Assembly (NCBI GenBank): GCA_946699065.1
Contig: CAMPDV010000081.1
Coordinates: 248,001 to 312,000 of the forward strand
Reading direction: 5' to 3'
DNA: 64,000 bases
From: Loxodes magnus
Lineage: Eukaryota > Ciliophora > Karyorelictea > Loxodida > Loxodidae
This document shows, piece by piece, positions 52,479 to 63,331 of the stretch (position 1 is the first letter of the stretch; the number at the start of each line of letters is the position of its first letter). The translations under genes were made by a program, and so were the position numbers. Below the pieces are notes generated by a model. It had not been told where the DNA came from and searched no databases. It was given only the letters and a program-made list of their open reading frames with translations.

Positions 52479-52650
52479 TTCTGAATTAATTTTGAAAACT
52501 TTAACTTTTAAAACGTTTGCTTTATTTTTAACTCTATGCGTAATATTCATAAAATCAGCACTATAAATGCATTCTTTATGGTATCTAACTATGGCAATAG
52601 ATTAATTAAATAGCATTTAAAAGCAATTATCTTGATTAAATAATCTAACT

Positions 52651-53205
52651 ATGAATATAATTGATCTTATCGAGATAAAATGGAAGAAGAATAATTCTAA
52701 AGTTCTTAATTCTTTTGGTCATTTAAAATTACTTTAGCTTCTTATAGTTCTTTAACTTATTTTTTTATGCTTTATATGCATATCGTCATCTATTTATCAG
52801 CTTTATTCTTATTTAAATGGTTTGCTCTTAATCTAATATAATAAAATCTAAATTTTAATTCTTATATGATATTTTAGCTTTAAGCTAGGCCTAGATTTAG
52901 TTATTATAGTTACTTATTTTGATTATTCCAAGAATTAATTAATTTAAAGTGCTCAGCAGGTAGCTCTTAAGAAACATCAAAGCTTTACTAACTAAATAGA
53001 TTTTAAAATTCTTAGTAGTAAGGATAGCATTTTAAGTACTCTAGGTTTTGAATTAACTCAAATCTAAAATATTCTCTTAATTTGGAAAATTTTCTTCTTA
53101 GTTCTTTATTTATCCTACTAGCAAATTTTAGTTTTCGCAAGTAAACATGTAAACTAGAAAGTGCATTAAAGACTTATAAGGCTTTATATATATTTACGAG
53201 CATGA
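52651..53205 (+). CDS. Possible membrane protein (weak)
   Basis: A 184-codon frame from MNIIDLIEIKWKKNNSKVLN with three hydrophobic helices (LLQLLIVLQLIFLCFICISS; ILILIWYFSFKLGLDLVIIV; NILLIWKIFFLVLYL) to TGA 53203-53205. One TGA is read as Trp. The ends are more charged. AT-rich DNA readily yields such hydrophobic frames under this code, so confidence is low. Confidence 0.3.
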
Positions 53206-53430
53206 TAGATTAAGATAATTATACTAGAAATCTAAGAATTTTTATTTCGACAAACTAAAGTTTAGTGAGAAAATACTAGCTTGAAGATATTAAGCTTTAA
53301 TATTTGTATTTATCAAAGTTTAAACACACTTGCTGTTATTATGTTTGCTTTTACAACTGAATTATCAGTTAATCGCACTATTAAAATTGTTTAACACCAT
53401 TTCAGGAAATTCTAAGTATAGTTAATATCT

Positions 53431-54658
53431 ATGAAGCTAATACTCTGCGTATCACTAACAATCATCAAGTAATAGAACTATAAAATTCCAAAATTTTATT
53501 TTGAAAGAAAAAAATTTTCTTTAATCTAAACTTTTTCGAAAACTCATAATCCACTATGGAAATAATAAATAAACTACATAATAAGTCTTAGTAGTTATTA
53601 CAACTATTAAATTAAAGTAAATATAGAACTAGAAGAAAAACTAAGGATATATGAGTATATTAAAGATAAAATAAATAGAGATTTAATACAAGTGTTAGTT
53701 TCAAAGATAGCATCTTCTTAACTAGCTTAATAGTTAAAAATAAATTTTAAGAGATAGCAAATAAATTGACATTTATAGTTTAAGGTAGTTTCAGATAAAT
53801 CTACTTAGAAAGTTAAATTTTTGCAAACTAAATATCTTAAAAGATTACACAAGATAAAACTAAGATTCTAAGATTTTACCTTTGAAGCTTGAAATGTGAT
53901 GTAATAATTATAAAGATACTATAGGAAATTCTTTAGATAAAGCTAGTATAAATTTATCTATCAAATATAATAAATTGATCATCATACTTATTAATTATTT
54001 TGAAATAAGTGCTTTTAATTATATAACTTGACTCAAATTTATTTAGTAACTATTTAGAGAAATTATCTACGATAAATTCGAAGAAAAGGATGAAAATATC
54101 TTGCATCTTGACAGAGATTTATCTAACTTAATAATATAAAAGAGTCATAAAATATTATAAATTTAGTATTTTAACTTCATAAAGATTGAGGATTTAATAA
54201 ATTTCATATTTATACAAATCATCTTTATCTACAAATCACAGAAATACCTAGTAATCATACTAGCTGTATTTTGTTTATTCCCTTTTGATAAAATTATTGC
54301 TAAATTTTAAAAGTTAATTATAAGAATAAGCATTATTTTATCCCCTATTTCTAAATTTACTAAAATTTGCTTATTAATCCTACTTTTTTCTTTTTTAATT
54401 TTATAGAGTTGTATCGTTTAACTTCATATAACTATTCTTTTTTTTAATAGAAATGCATCGAAGAATCTAATAAAGCGAATAAAGAAAATCAGGTAATACA
54501 AACATAGAATTTTAAATGAAAGATTTCTTAAAATAAACTATATTTAAATAGCTTTCAAATTTCTCTTTATAATACATCTATAGAAGCAATCAAATTTCTA
54601 AGCTTTTAATTGCTTTAATTTAATGCTTTAGGTTAGTAGTTGTTATTTTCATATTTGA
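53431..54658 (+). CDS. Possible multi-pass membrane protein with a 19-nt intron (weak)
   Basis: Starts MKLILCVSLTIIKQQNYKIP. A charged helix (ELEEKLRIYEYIKDKINRDL) leads to a candidate 19-nt intron at 53692-53710 (GTGTTAGTTTCAAAGATAG). The frame then holds for some 300 codons, including IIYDKFEEKDENILHLDRDL and hydrophobic helices (YLVIILAVFCLFPF; ICLLILLFSFLILQ). It closes exactly at TGA 54656-54658, 402 aa. The charged parts are GC-richer than the surroundings, which favours coding. No family recognised. A further protein-like stretch (LYRLNKILKLNSINITWSSY, near 55050) may be another exon. Confidence 0.35.
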
Positions 54659-56176
54659 TCTATGCTTTTACTATATCTTCTAAATAATGCTATATATTAT
54701 ATCTATTATACACCTTTTTAACAAATCTCTCAATTTTTTAAATAAATACCATTTTAGTATATTTAAAAATAAGGTAAGCTTTTTACACTCTATTAAATAA
54801 TATAAAATGATAGACTTGTTTTAGTAATATTTTTATTATTGTCTAAGTATTTCTAAAAGACTAGCTAGTTCTTAATTATCTAGAACTATAAAAGCTGATT
54901 AATCAATATTTAATCAAATATCTCTTTTGTATATTTCAGATAATGTTATTATATTCTTCTTTTCTAAATGATTTTTAGTCATTTTTATCTAAGAAGCTCA
55001 TTAACCGTTATAAAGAAATGCAATTTATGTACCTAATTATTGAATGGAGATCTGATAGATTATACAGACTTAATAAGATCTTAAAGCTTAATAGTATAAA
55101 TATAACCTGGAGTTCATATGTTAGATTATCTCATTTTCTAATAATCGTTCAGGTTTGAGAGCTTACTTGCTAAATAACTCTTACTCTACCTACAGGATTT
55201 TTTTAAATTAGATATGAGCTAAAAGCAAAGATTTTCCCTGGAACATTATTTAGGAATTGATAGCAATAAATAATTATAAGTAAGATAATAATTAACTATT
55301 ACTAGCATATATAAAATACATATTCTGTCTCTATCTAACTTAAATTAATAAAATAAGCTGATGTAGGAACTAAATAAAGGATTTACTAATTATTAATCCT
55401 TTATTTAATCTAAAATCTATAAATACTGCATGCTTAAAAGACATTTATATCAGATTTTAAATAATAAACTACCCAAATATAGTCACATATTTATTTATAA
55501 GTATATAAATATATTATATTGCTATAGCAATGATCTAGTTACTTCTAGCAATTTTTCTTCAAGAGATAGTTTGATTAAATCAGATTAGAGTTTTAATTAG
55601 CTTAATAAATAGTTAAAGCTAAATTACTCTTAAATTAGTATTATAAATATAATAATTAACTAAATGCATATCTTTAAATGTAAGTTTCTAAGTTTCTTTA
55701 TAGATTATAGCAACTAATATCTCTTAGAAATAATTGCATTATATATAAGCATTCTAACTACACTATTTATTTATAATAAGGCATAAACTTTGCTAGATAA
55801 ACTGGGTATACACTATTTAAATATTTACTTCATGATTGAGAGAAATAATTTTATTTTTTTATTCTTGTTTTAAAATGAAAAAAATATAATAGAAAGTTAG
55901 GTTCTAGTAATTATATTTTCACATAAGTGAGTATATAGTAAGTTTATGCATCTTAATAGCAATTAAATTTCTTAAAATTTAAAGATTTATTAAGTATATA
56001 AATGATAAGGAGACTAAAGTAAATTGATTAAGTTGAACAAAGTATTCTTATTTCAGTTTTTTAAACACTTAATTACTAGACTTATAATTTATATTTATTA
56101 GCAGACAATTACTATAAAAACAGCTGAATAATTAAGAAATAATTACCTTCTCATAATTTTTGTATATTCCCTCTTT
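54659..56176. other. Mostly unresolved AT-rich interval
   Basis: A GC-richer patch at about 54950-55260 reads as YKEMQFMYLIIEWRSDRLYR and on; it could be an exon or gene relic. The rest shows nothing. Confidence 0.35.
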
Positions 56177-56195
56177 TACTTAGCAGTTAATTAAT
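56177..56195 (+). repeat. 19-bp flanking direct repeat, left
   Basis: TACTTAGCAGTTAATTAAT, repeated exactly at 56505-56523 on the other side of a GC-rich island. It looks like a target-site duplication. Confidence 0.85.
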
Positions 56196-56504
56196 TAATT
56201 AATTTCAACTTAAAGAGCTTTGGACTGCAACTTCTTGCAGCTTAACGACCCCAACACTCCCTTCATGGGATAACGGGGATATCCTGTTGCTTTCGAAAAA
56301 CAGCTGCCAGGGAGCTCCATCGCTATGGGCAGCCAGACTTCAAGCCCCTACCAGGAGTGGATAATCAAAAGGAAGGCGTTCCCTTGCAAAGGTTGACTTT
56401 GACCAGGGACTTTCTCAGCGACAGGAAAGGAACTTGTTCCTAGCCATAAAACCAGAAAGTATGATTCAGAAGGTCAATCTCAGCTCCCACCATCTTTTTA
56501 ATTA
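56196..56504 (+). mobile_element. GC-rich SINE-like or retroposed structured-RNA insertion
   Basis: A 309-bp segment, about half G+C in its core (56214-56492), set in DNA of roughly 20 % G+C and bounded by perfect 19-bp direct repeats. It ends in a T5 run (56495-56499), as a plus-strand Pol III transcript would. It folds into hairpins: CTGCAA-CTTC-TTGCAG (56225-56240) and GGAAC-TT-GTTCC (56429-56440), plus pairing of GCTGCC with GGCAGC. I could not identify it as tRNA, 5S, SRP, RNase P/MRP, U snRNA or rRNA. No clear A or B box. The likeliest explanation is an RNA-derived element inserted by LINE machinery; an authentic ncRNA gene is the alternative. Confidence 0.6.
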
Positions 56505-56523
56505 TACTTAGCAGTTAATTAAT
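56505..56523 (+). repeat. 19-bp flanking direct repeat, right
   Basis: Exact second copy of TACTTAGCAGTTAATTAAT. Confidence 0.85.
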
Positions 56524-58269
56524 ACTATTTTTCATGTATAGTTAAATATTGAGGTACTATAAGCAAAACTAATAAGAAGAGTTGCTTTAAGATTATTGTT
56601 TCTGTAGTATAATTGTCTACTCTTAAATATTTGTTTTACATCTTAATTTTACTTAAAAATGTATGAGGTTATAGTAATTCCTCTATATTTGAAAGGATAT
56701 TATCTATCACGCTCTTTAATAATAAACTTTATATTTATAAAATTATCTATTTAGCATTATAAGTGTATATTACTGCTATTTTCAAATTTATTTTATTGAA
56801 TTTCATTATTTTTCAATTTTTTAAAGAAATGAAATCATTATTAAGAAATAAAAAATGACTGAATTATGAATAGATAAGAAGATATTTGTAGAAATAATAT
56901 TGATATTTACCCTTTTGAGGGAATGTTTTATTATATTCAGTCATTAAAAGAGTAATATACTAGATGAAGCATAATGATATAAAGTAATTAAAATCCTTAT
57001 TTTGAAAATTGGTAAAAGTCTAAATTGAGTCTAATTATTTTTTGGAACTATTTTAGATATATTAGAATAAGAAAAATAAGTAAGCTGTGAATTTAAAAAT
57101 TAGAATGGTTTATATACCGAAGCGAGAAACTTTTTAGATTATATGAACTCCAAATCTTTAATCTTGGAGACGCTCCAAATTAATATTAATCTGTTTTCTT
57201 TTTATTAATTTTATTTCCTCATCTTTCTGTTAATCTACAACTATTAATCTCAAATTTATCTTATACTACCAAACTTTTTCTTTCTCTCTTAGTTATTTTA
57301 AATCAGGATTACTTCCTTATTAACTTCATATTTAATATGACTGCTATTTATCTATAACATAGTCAGATATTCACATTTTATATAGATTTGATTAAGAATA
57401 ATAGATATATTTTATTGCTTTATGTGATGAATTTAACAAGTGATTTATTTTTTAAATATGCTAAATAATCTTTTTTAATTTAAAAATTAAATTATTTAAT
57501 TTGTAGTAAAAGAAGAAAATAACTTTAATCTTCTCATTATTCATTTTCTTAAATACCCAAAAGTTTTTTCTTTATATGTAAATCTTAGCCTTTTTAGTAA
57601 AATACTTACAAATGGCCTGATAAAATAGTATTAGAGTTTCTGCTTTATTTCATAAATATTTTTTTTATAGATTCTATATTTTTATGCTAGTTTTTTTATT
57701 TCCTTATGCCTTTAATTTTTTAACTTTTATAAGATAAAAAATAAAAATTTAAAATTATATTAAAAAAACTAGATAGCTTACTGTTAATAGCCAATTAAGC
57801 TTTAAGAAAATTATAATAAGTTTTAAGAATAAAAAAATTGGTGATTATTTGCTTTTAAATTCATTTATAAATAAATGTTAATAATTTTTTGGGTATTTTA
57901 GAATCGAATAGTCTTAAACTATCTACTTAATTTTTTTAAATTAATTGATGCGTTCAAAATTTTAAATCTTATATTAAAAATATTTTTAAACTCCTTTTTT
58001 CAGAATCATTTTTGAATCTTTAAAAATTTAAATTATGATAAGTCTTTTCTTATTGATATTTTATAATATTTATGTAAAGACTTAGTATTTAACAGACGCA
58101 TTCTCTTTTTCTGGTTATTTTTATAATGGTATTCTTCAAAGTTCTCTTAAATTTTATAATAGTAATATAATATTATTCTTTATAATTTTAATCAAAAGAT
58201 ATTGACCAGAAAATAAGCAAATCTAACTCTTAATGATACGATGTTAAATTAATAGGTCTTAATAATTAA
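56524..58269. other. Gene-poor AT-rich interval
   Basis: Very AT-rich. No gene, RNA or repeat recognised. Confidence 0.55.
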
Positions 58270-58560
58270 AATTAGTGATTTCAGGAAAATGCTTTGTCTA
58301 CATTTAGATTCAGGCCACTAGTATGAATGCAGCATCCTGATTCAAAATCAAATTGAATTATCCTGTTTACTATCGGTAGGGGTTTGACGATGGGAAGTTC
58401 ATAGTAAAGGCGTTACCTGACTATAGATATTCAAATTTCAACTGCCTATCTCTTCAATGCAACCGCTAATTGCTAGTAATTAACGACTGTATACTAGGAA
58501 TTATGGCTGAGCTAGGTGCTGAGCTTCTAATCAGATTTGATTTAGATCTTTAGTTTAATA
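58270..58560. ncRNA. Second GC-elevated island, candidate structured RNA
   Basis: About 290 bp clearly richer in G+C than its flanks, containing stretches such as CTATCGGTAGGGGTTTGACG and GGCTGAGCTAGGTGCTGAGC. No frame reads as a recognisable protein, so a structured RNA or its pseudogene is likely. It does not obviously match the island at 56.2 kb. Imperfect AGGTCTTA copies flank it (58254-58261 and 58570-58577), too short to call a duplication. Strand and identity unknown. Confidence 0.35.
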
Positions 58561-59955
58561 AATAATTTAAAGGTCTTATTGCTAAAATTGCATAAATAGT
58601 TAAAAATATATCCTCACTTATAACTGGAAAATTAAATTATTTTGTTATAGTTAAAGCATATACACTTAAAATAGCTTTAAGAAAAAATTCAAATAGCATA
58701 ATCAGATATTCTAAAGTTCAATAAATTATATACCTTTTTATGCATTCTTCCTACATCTTAAGAAATTTCCACACTTAACTTTCTAAGCGAATAAATTAAA
58801 ATTTTACACTCTCCAAACTAATTCATCTTCATTTTATCCTAATCCAATATAATGCAATTTCAATGTTCAATTTAATGAAATACTAGGTAGTTAATTTCAT
58901 AAATAATACCTTATTTTGCTATTTTAATTTTGAATCGTCTTATTAAATGTGTTTAGACTTCTAAAATAATTAATTTTTTTTTTTTTTCTAAATTATCTTT
59001 GCTGCGTTTCTTTTTTAAAATTGTCTTAATCAATTTTTAATTTTTTTATCTTATAATTTTTCAAAGGGTAACATTATAAGCCAAAACACTTAATAAAATA
59101 TTTAACTTTTTATAGTTTTTAACTTCTCTATCTACTACCAAATATCATTATTATGTTTTAATTATGTGTAATATTAAAAAAAACTTTTGTTTTGAAATTT
59201 TATCTAAATTTTCAGGTATGTTCGAAAATCTTCTATGGCGTAAAACGCTGAGCAAAAATAAAATTTAAGTATTTTAACTTTAAATTTTATTATTTACTCA
59301 TTCATATACTAACAAATTTTTGCACAATCTTGTCCAAATTTACTTTACTACTTGCACCTTTTAGTTTATTCACAAAAAAATCATAAAAAATAATGGTCTT
59401 ATAAAAGAAGCTGAAATTGATTTTATCTTTTAATTCTTTATTAAATATATAAAATTTAAAATTTTTCTTTTTTACTTTTTATTATTTTAATTTTTACAAT
59501 TCCATTTTTATACCAAATTATCGATTGCCAATTAAAAACAAATAATAGGTTTTGAACCCATCTATATAAACAATTCTTACTCATAATTTATAACTCACAC
59601 ACCCTAAAAATTAAACATAAAAATTATTAATTTTTAACTTATATTAACACTTTAATTTTATAAATTCTTTATCTTTTCATAAATTACAAAAAACATGCAC
59701 AATTTTAGAGCTAATTTTTTTATTCTCTATTCTTTAAAAATTGGTTAACCTAAAAATATATATTAAACTTACTTTCAACAAATTTAAAAAAATTAAATGA
59801 AATTTTGACTCTTTCTTTGAATACTTTTATGTGTTTTAAAAAATAGTTTTATCTTTCATAATTTTATTTTATAAGCATTACTTTTAAATCTATTAAAGTT
59901 TTTTAAGCCTTTAAAATATAAATTCAAATTTTATTTAAATATTGTTTGTGGCAAT
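58561..59955. other. Gene-poor AT-rich interval
   Basis: Among the most AT-rich parts of the window, with long T-runs. Nothing recognised. Confidence 0.55.
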
Positions 59956-60828
59956 TCAAGTAATCTGCTTCTCAAAAAATAAATCTAAATGTCTTATTTT
60001 TGTTGAAAGTTTTTTTCTTCTTTTTCTTCTTTTTGTTGCTTTTTTTTCCATTTCTGAGTGCAGCATAGTAAGTCTTTTCTTTTAGATTCTCCCATCCTGG
60101 TTACACCATAATCTTTGGACCTTTTTGATCTCTCTATTTCAGTATTATTTCTTGAATTAAAAAATTTCTTTTAGTTTCTATAAATATGCTATTAGTCGCT
60201 ACAGTTTTAACACCTTTTCTTATGTTTTTATTTTTATTAGTTACTATGTTCTTTTTAATATTCATTTCAATTCCATATTTTTGGTCTATTTGGTTATGTT
60301 AATTTTAGTTTCTCTTCTGACTCTATAGGATGCTTTTAATCTTTTTACTTTGTTATTTATTGCTCTATACTCAGGTGCTTGTCTAACTTAATTATTTTTG
60401 CTGGTAGGTCCATAAGACTTAAAGTTCCCTCTCCTAATTAGCCATTCTCAATTCAAGCATATTTTAAAGTCTATGTTAGATCTACTCCGTTAGCTTTATA
60501 TTTTTTTTCAAAGTTTCTTAACCTCTTAATGGAGATTCAGCACTACCTTAATGAGCTATTTCATGCCTACCTGACAATAGGATTTAATTCTGAAATCTCC
60601 TGGTGTAAGACGGACTTCGTCTGTTTTTTTGGCTTCTCCTCCGAAGTTGGTATTATATCAGCATGAGTTATTTTCTACCTCTTTTTCTCCTTATGCTGAT
60701 GCTGGGTGACAAACTTCGTCTTCTAAGGAGCGGCAAAGAAATTTCTGATGAGGTCCGATATGTTCACTTTTTTTGCCTTTAGCAAAACATACAATTTTTT
60801 TACTTAGTTAAATTAATAATAAGTTCAT
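59956..60828 (-). CDS. Basic protein, family not recognised (possible retroelement ORF)
   Basis: A minus-strand frame of exactly 291 codons, ATG 60828 to TGA 59956-59958. The first third is the least AT-rich: HIGPHQKFLCRSLEDEVCHP, FGGEAKKTDEVRLTPGDFRI. The middle and end are very basic (RAINNKVKRLKASYRVRRET; KKATKRRKRRKKLSTKI). TGA is Trp several times. A competing frame in the first 200 bp reads FFAAPQKTKFVTQHQHKEKK, like the FFAAPKKQK segment of the LINE ORF1 relic at 10 kb, so this may be a retroelement ORF1. Basic composition suggests nucleic-acid binding. Frame choice is uncertain. Confidence 0.35.
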
Positions 60829-61039
60829 TTTTTATTCCTCTTCCTTACTAGTTACTCAAATATCTTTTCTATGTCCTTCTCACTCATCTATATGCTAGTC
60901 AATGAACAATTCTTAAACCTTAAGCCTTATTAAGAATAAAGAGAACTTAAATACATATACTTATAATAATCAATAATATTTACCTACTATACTTAGTTAG
61001 AAGAATGAATATCTTAACTCAATAATCTTTAGATATCCA

Positions 61040-61590
61040 ACTTTCTAAAGGAATTCTCTTTAGCCTCACCTGTTCAAGTTACCTTTCCTTTTCCGATACC
61101 AACCAAAAAACATAATTAGATATGCCCAATACTCTCGCTGTCTAAGTATGACTCAATAATGTAAGGATACATTAACCAGTCTAGATATTTTAGATCTTAA
61201 TAGTCTCGTCATGACTTCCAGATACTATATAGTTGCTATTGTGCGATACTTTAACTACTAAAACATGACATGAGTTTTCCTCCAGAGCTCGATTAAGCTG
61301 ACCAGTCTGTAAATCCCAGATCTTGATTGATTCGTTCATTGAACCAGTAATAATAAATTAATTGTAAGGAGGGAAGTAACCTGGAAATTTTGTCTAACTA
61401 CGATTTGTGGCTATTCAGTAATGATGGAGTTGAGAATTGCATTATTTAGGTTGCATTAGGTGAATTTGAGTTTCGCAAATTGCATAATTGCAAGTTTGCA
61501 CTGGAGAAATTGCAATTGATAAAAGATGCCTCAAATAAATCAGCTTTAGATAAATTTAGATTCTAGAAATTTTATAATTTTAATACATTT
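61040..61590 (-). pseudogene. Pentapeptide-repeat / WD40 gene relic
   Basis: On the minus strand, about 61590-61450 reads as pentapeptide repeats (LNLSKADLFEASFINCNFSS, then ANLQLCNLRNSNSPNAT), which fold into a right-handed beta helix. After a frame change, 61410-61040 reads as WD40 blades: FIITGSMNESIKIWDLQTGQ, then YIVSGSHDETIKIQNIQTGQ. In the second blade the signature Trp is replaced by Gln (TAA). Only about two blades are present and no start or stop fits, so this is a fragment. Pentapeptide and WD40 domains do occur together in large ciliate regulatory proteins. Short introns could explain the frame change, but the small size argues for a relic. Confidence 0.55.
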
Positions 61591-63331
61591 CTTAATTATA
61601 TATTGCTTATTCAGAATAATAAGCACATTTATAATATTTTTACTTTCCTTTAATTAAATTGCTATTAACTAATTAGAATAATAGATACTTTATTTCAAGA
61701 TATTAAGATTTATAAAATCAAAAGGATTAATAAATAAGTTCTTTAAATAAAATAGCATTTTCTATATAACAGTAATTTCAAGCACTGCTAAACTAATTTT
61801 TACTATATTATTAGCTTGATATTTATTACAAGATTTTCTTTAATGATATTAAATAAACAAATATAGAAAAAGAAAAAATATCAAAATTGCTTAAAAATTG
61901 ATATGATGTGAGACATAATTGAGATTATAAGCAAAAATTATTTAATAAGCCAGATTCATTTTCCTCTATAGAGCACATCTTTAATAATTTAGATAATGAA
62001 AAAGGGATTTACAAAGATTTTAGGAATGGATAACATTTAAATTTGAATATCTAGAAGTCTACAATTATTCTACTATGAGTACAAATTAACTTGCTTAATC
62101 AAAAAAAAAATGTTTCTTACAATTAAAACTTTTAATTAGCAAAGTTATAAAAGTATATGTTAGAATTAATACTTATAAAGTTTCTTCTAGTTATTAATGT
62201 AAAAACTAGCTTTATATTATTAAGAATAATTAATATTAATTTTTATTAAGTACTCACTAGAATTAAGTAGTAAGAGTAAAAAGAAAAATTTCGTTTGAAT
62301 TCTGAATTTGTATTTTTTAATTCAGACTCTACTTAAAATACAAACCCAGATAAGGTATTATTATAGTTTCTAAATTTTTATATCTATTGCATAGTTAAAT
62401 GTATTAATAAGATACATTTTTTTTTAAAAGACTTGAAATTAAGCCCACTAAAAAATTCTAATTTGAAGAGATTAATATTTTAACTATCATGTTTATCTAA
62501 ATTAAATGAAGAAAGACTTTTAATTAGATTCTAAATGATTATATTAAAGAATATTGCTTATTATTTGCAAATCTTTCACTTCTACTCTTAAATAAACTAA
62601 AATTTAAATGCATCAAAATAAATAAATTATTATACTTTTATTCCTCAATTATTAGCTTTGATTCATTTCTAAAGATAATGCAAATAAGAAATTTAGCTTA
62701 TTATTTCCCATTAAATATTAAATAAACTTTTTGCTATCAAGCTATTTATATCTTTTTTAGAAGAATATTCAAACAAATGTTTAAAATGATTACATTTCAT
62801 TAGATCTTAGTGTAAAGAAAAATATAAATGCCCCCTTAATCTCTATACTATCTTTCTTTGTTTACCTTAAAAAAACATTATCCTATTTATTATATAATAA
62901 TAATATTGAGTAATCCTTTTAACTATTTATCAAGCTTATTTAAAAGAGACATAAATGTTTATAATTAAAAATAAGTTAATCAACTCTTCCTATTTATTTA
63001 ATAAAGTTTGAAACCTAATTTTAAGATATTAATTTAAGCATAAATATTAGCTAGTAAACTTATTTTTATCCTTAAATTAAAAGCTTAGGTATTTTAATTA
63101 ATCTTAAGAATTTGAATTAGAACGTTAAAATTTAAATTTAGCTATAAGGGGATTCACAAAGTAGGTTATTTATTTGAATTTCATTAAAATTTTGAAATTG
63201 ATTATCAATAAGAAGTAAAAAAGTAGAGGTATAGAGAGAAGTTCTACTTAAAAGTATTATATGAAAGTTAATTTTTTTATAAGTTTTAATATATATAAAT
63301 TAGTTAATTTGATAATTCCTGAATTTGCTTC
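61591..63331. other. Gene-poor AT-rich interval
   Basis: Nothing recognised in 1.7 kb. Confidence 0.55.

Noticed and set aside
52372-52566. Plus-strand frame MVYKMDITKTFQ
   Set aside because: Overlaps the end of the ArfGAP gene in a different frame, with no independent support.
56196-56504. Telomerase RNA, because of an ACCCCAAC stretch
   Set aside because: One short CCCCAAC match is not evidence; no template-repeat or conserved pseudoknot could be shown, and flanking direct repeats favour an inserted copy.
60608-60735. Imperfect inverted repeat (AGACG...CGTCT hairpin and longer arms)
   Set aside because: It falls within a coding-like, GC-richer stretch; arms are imperfect and there is no flanking duplication to support a hairpin element.
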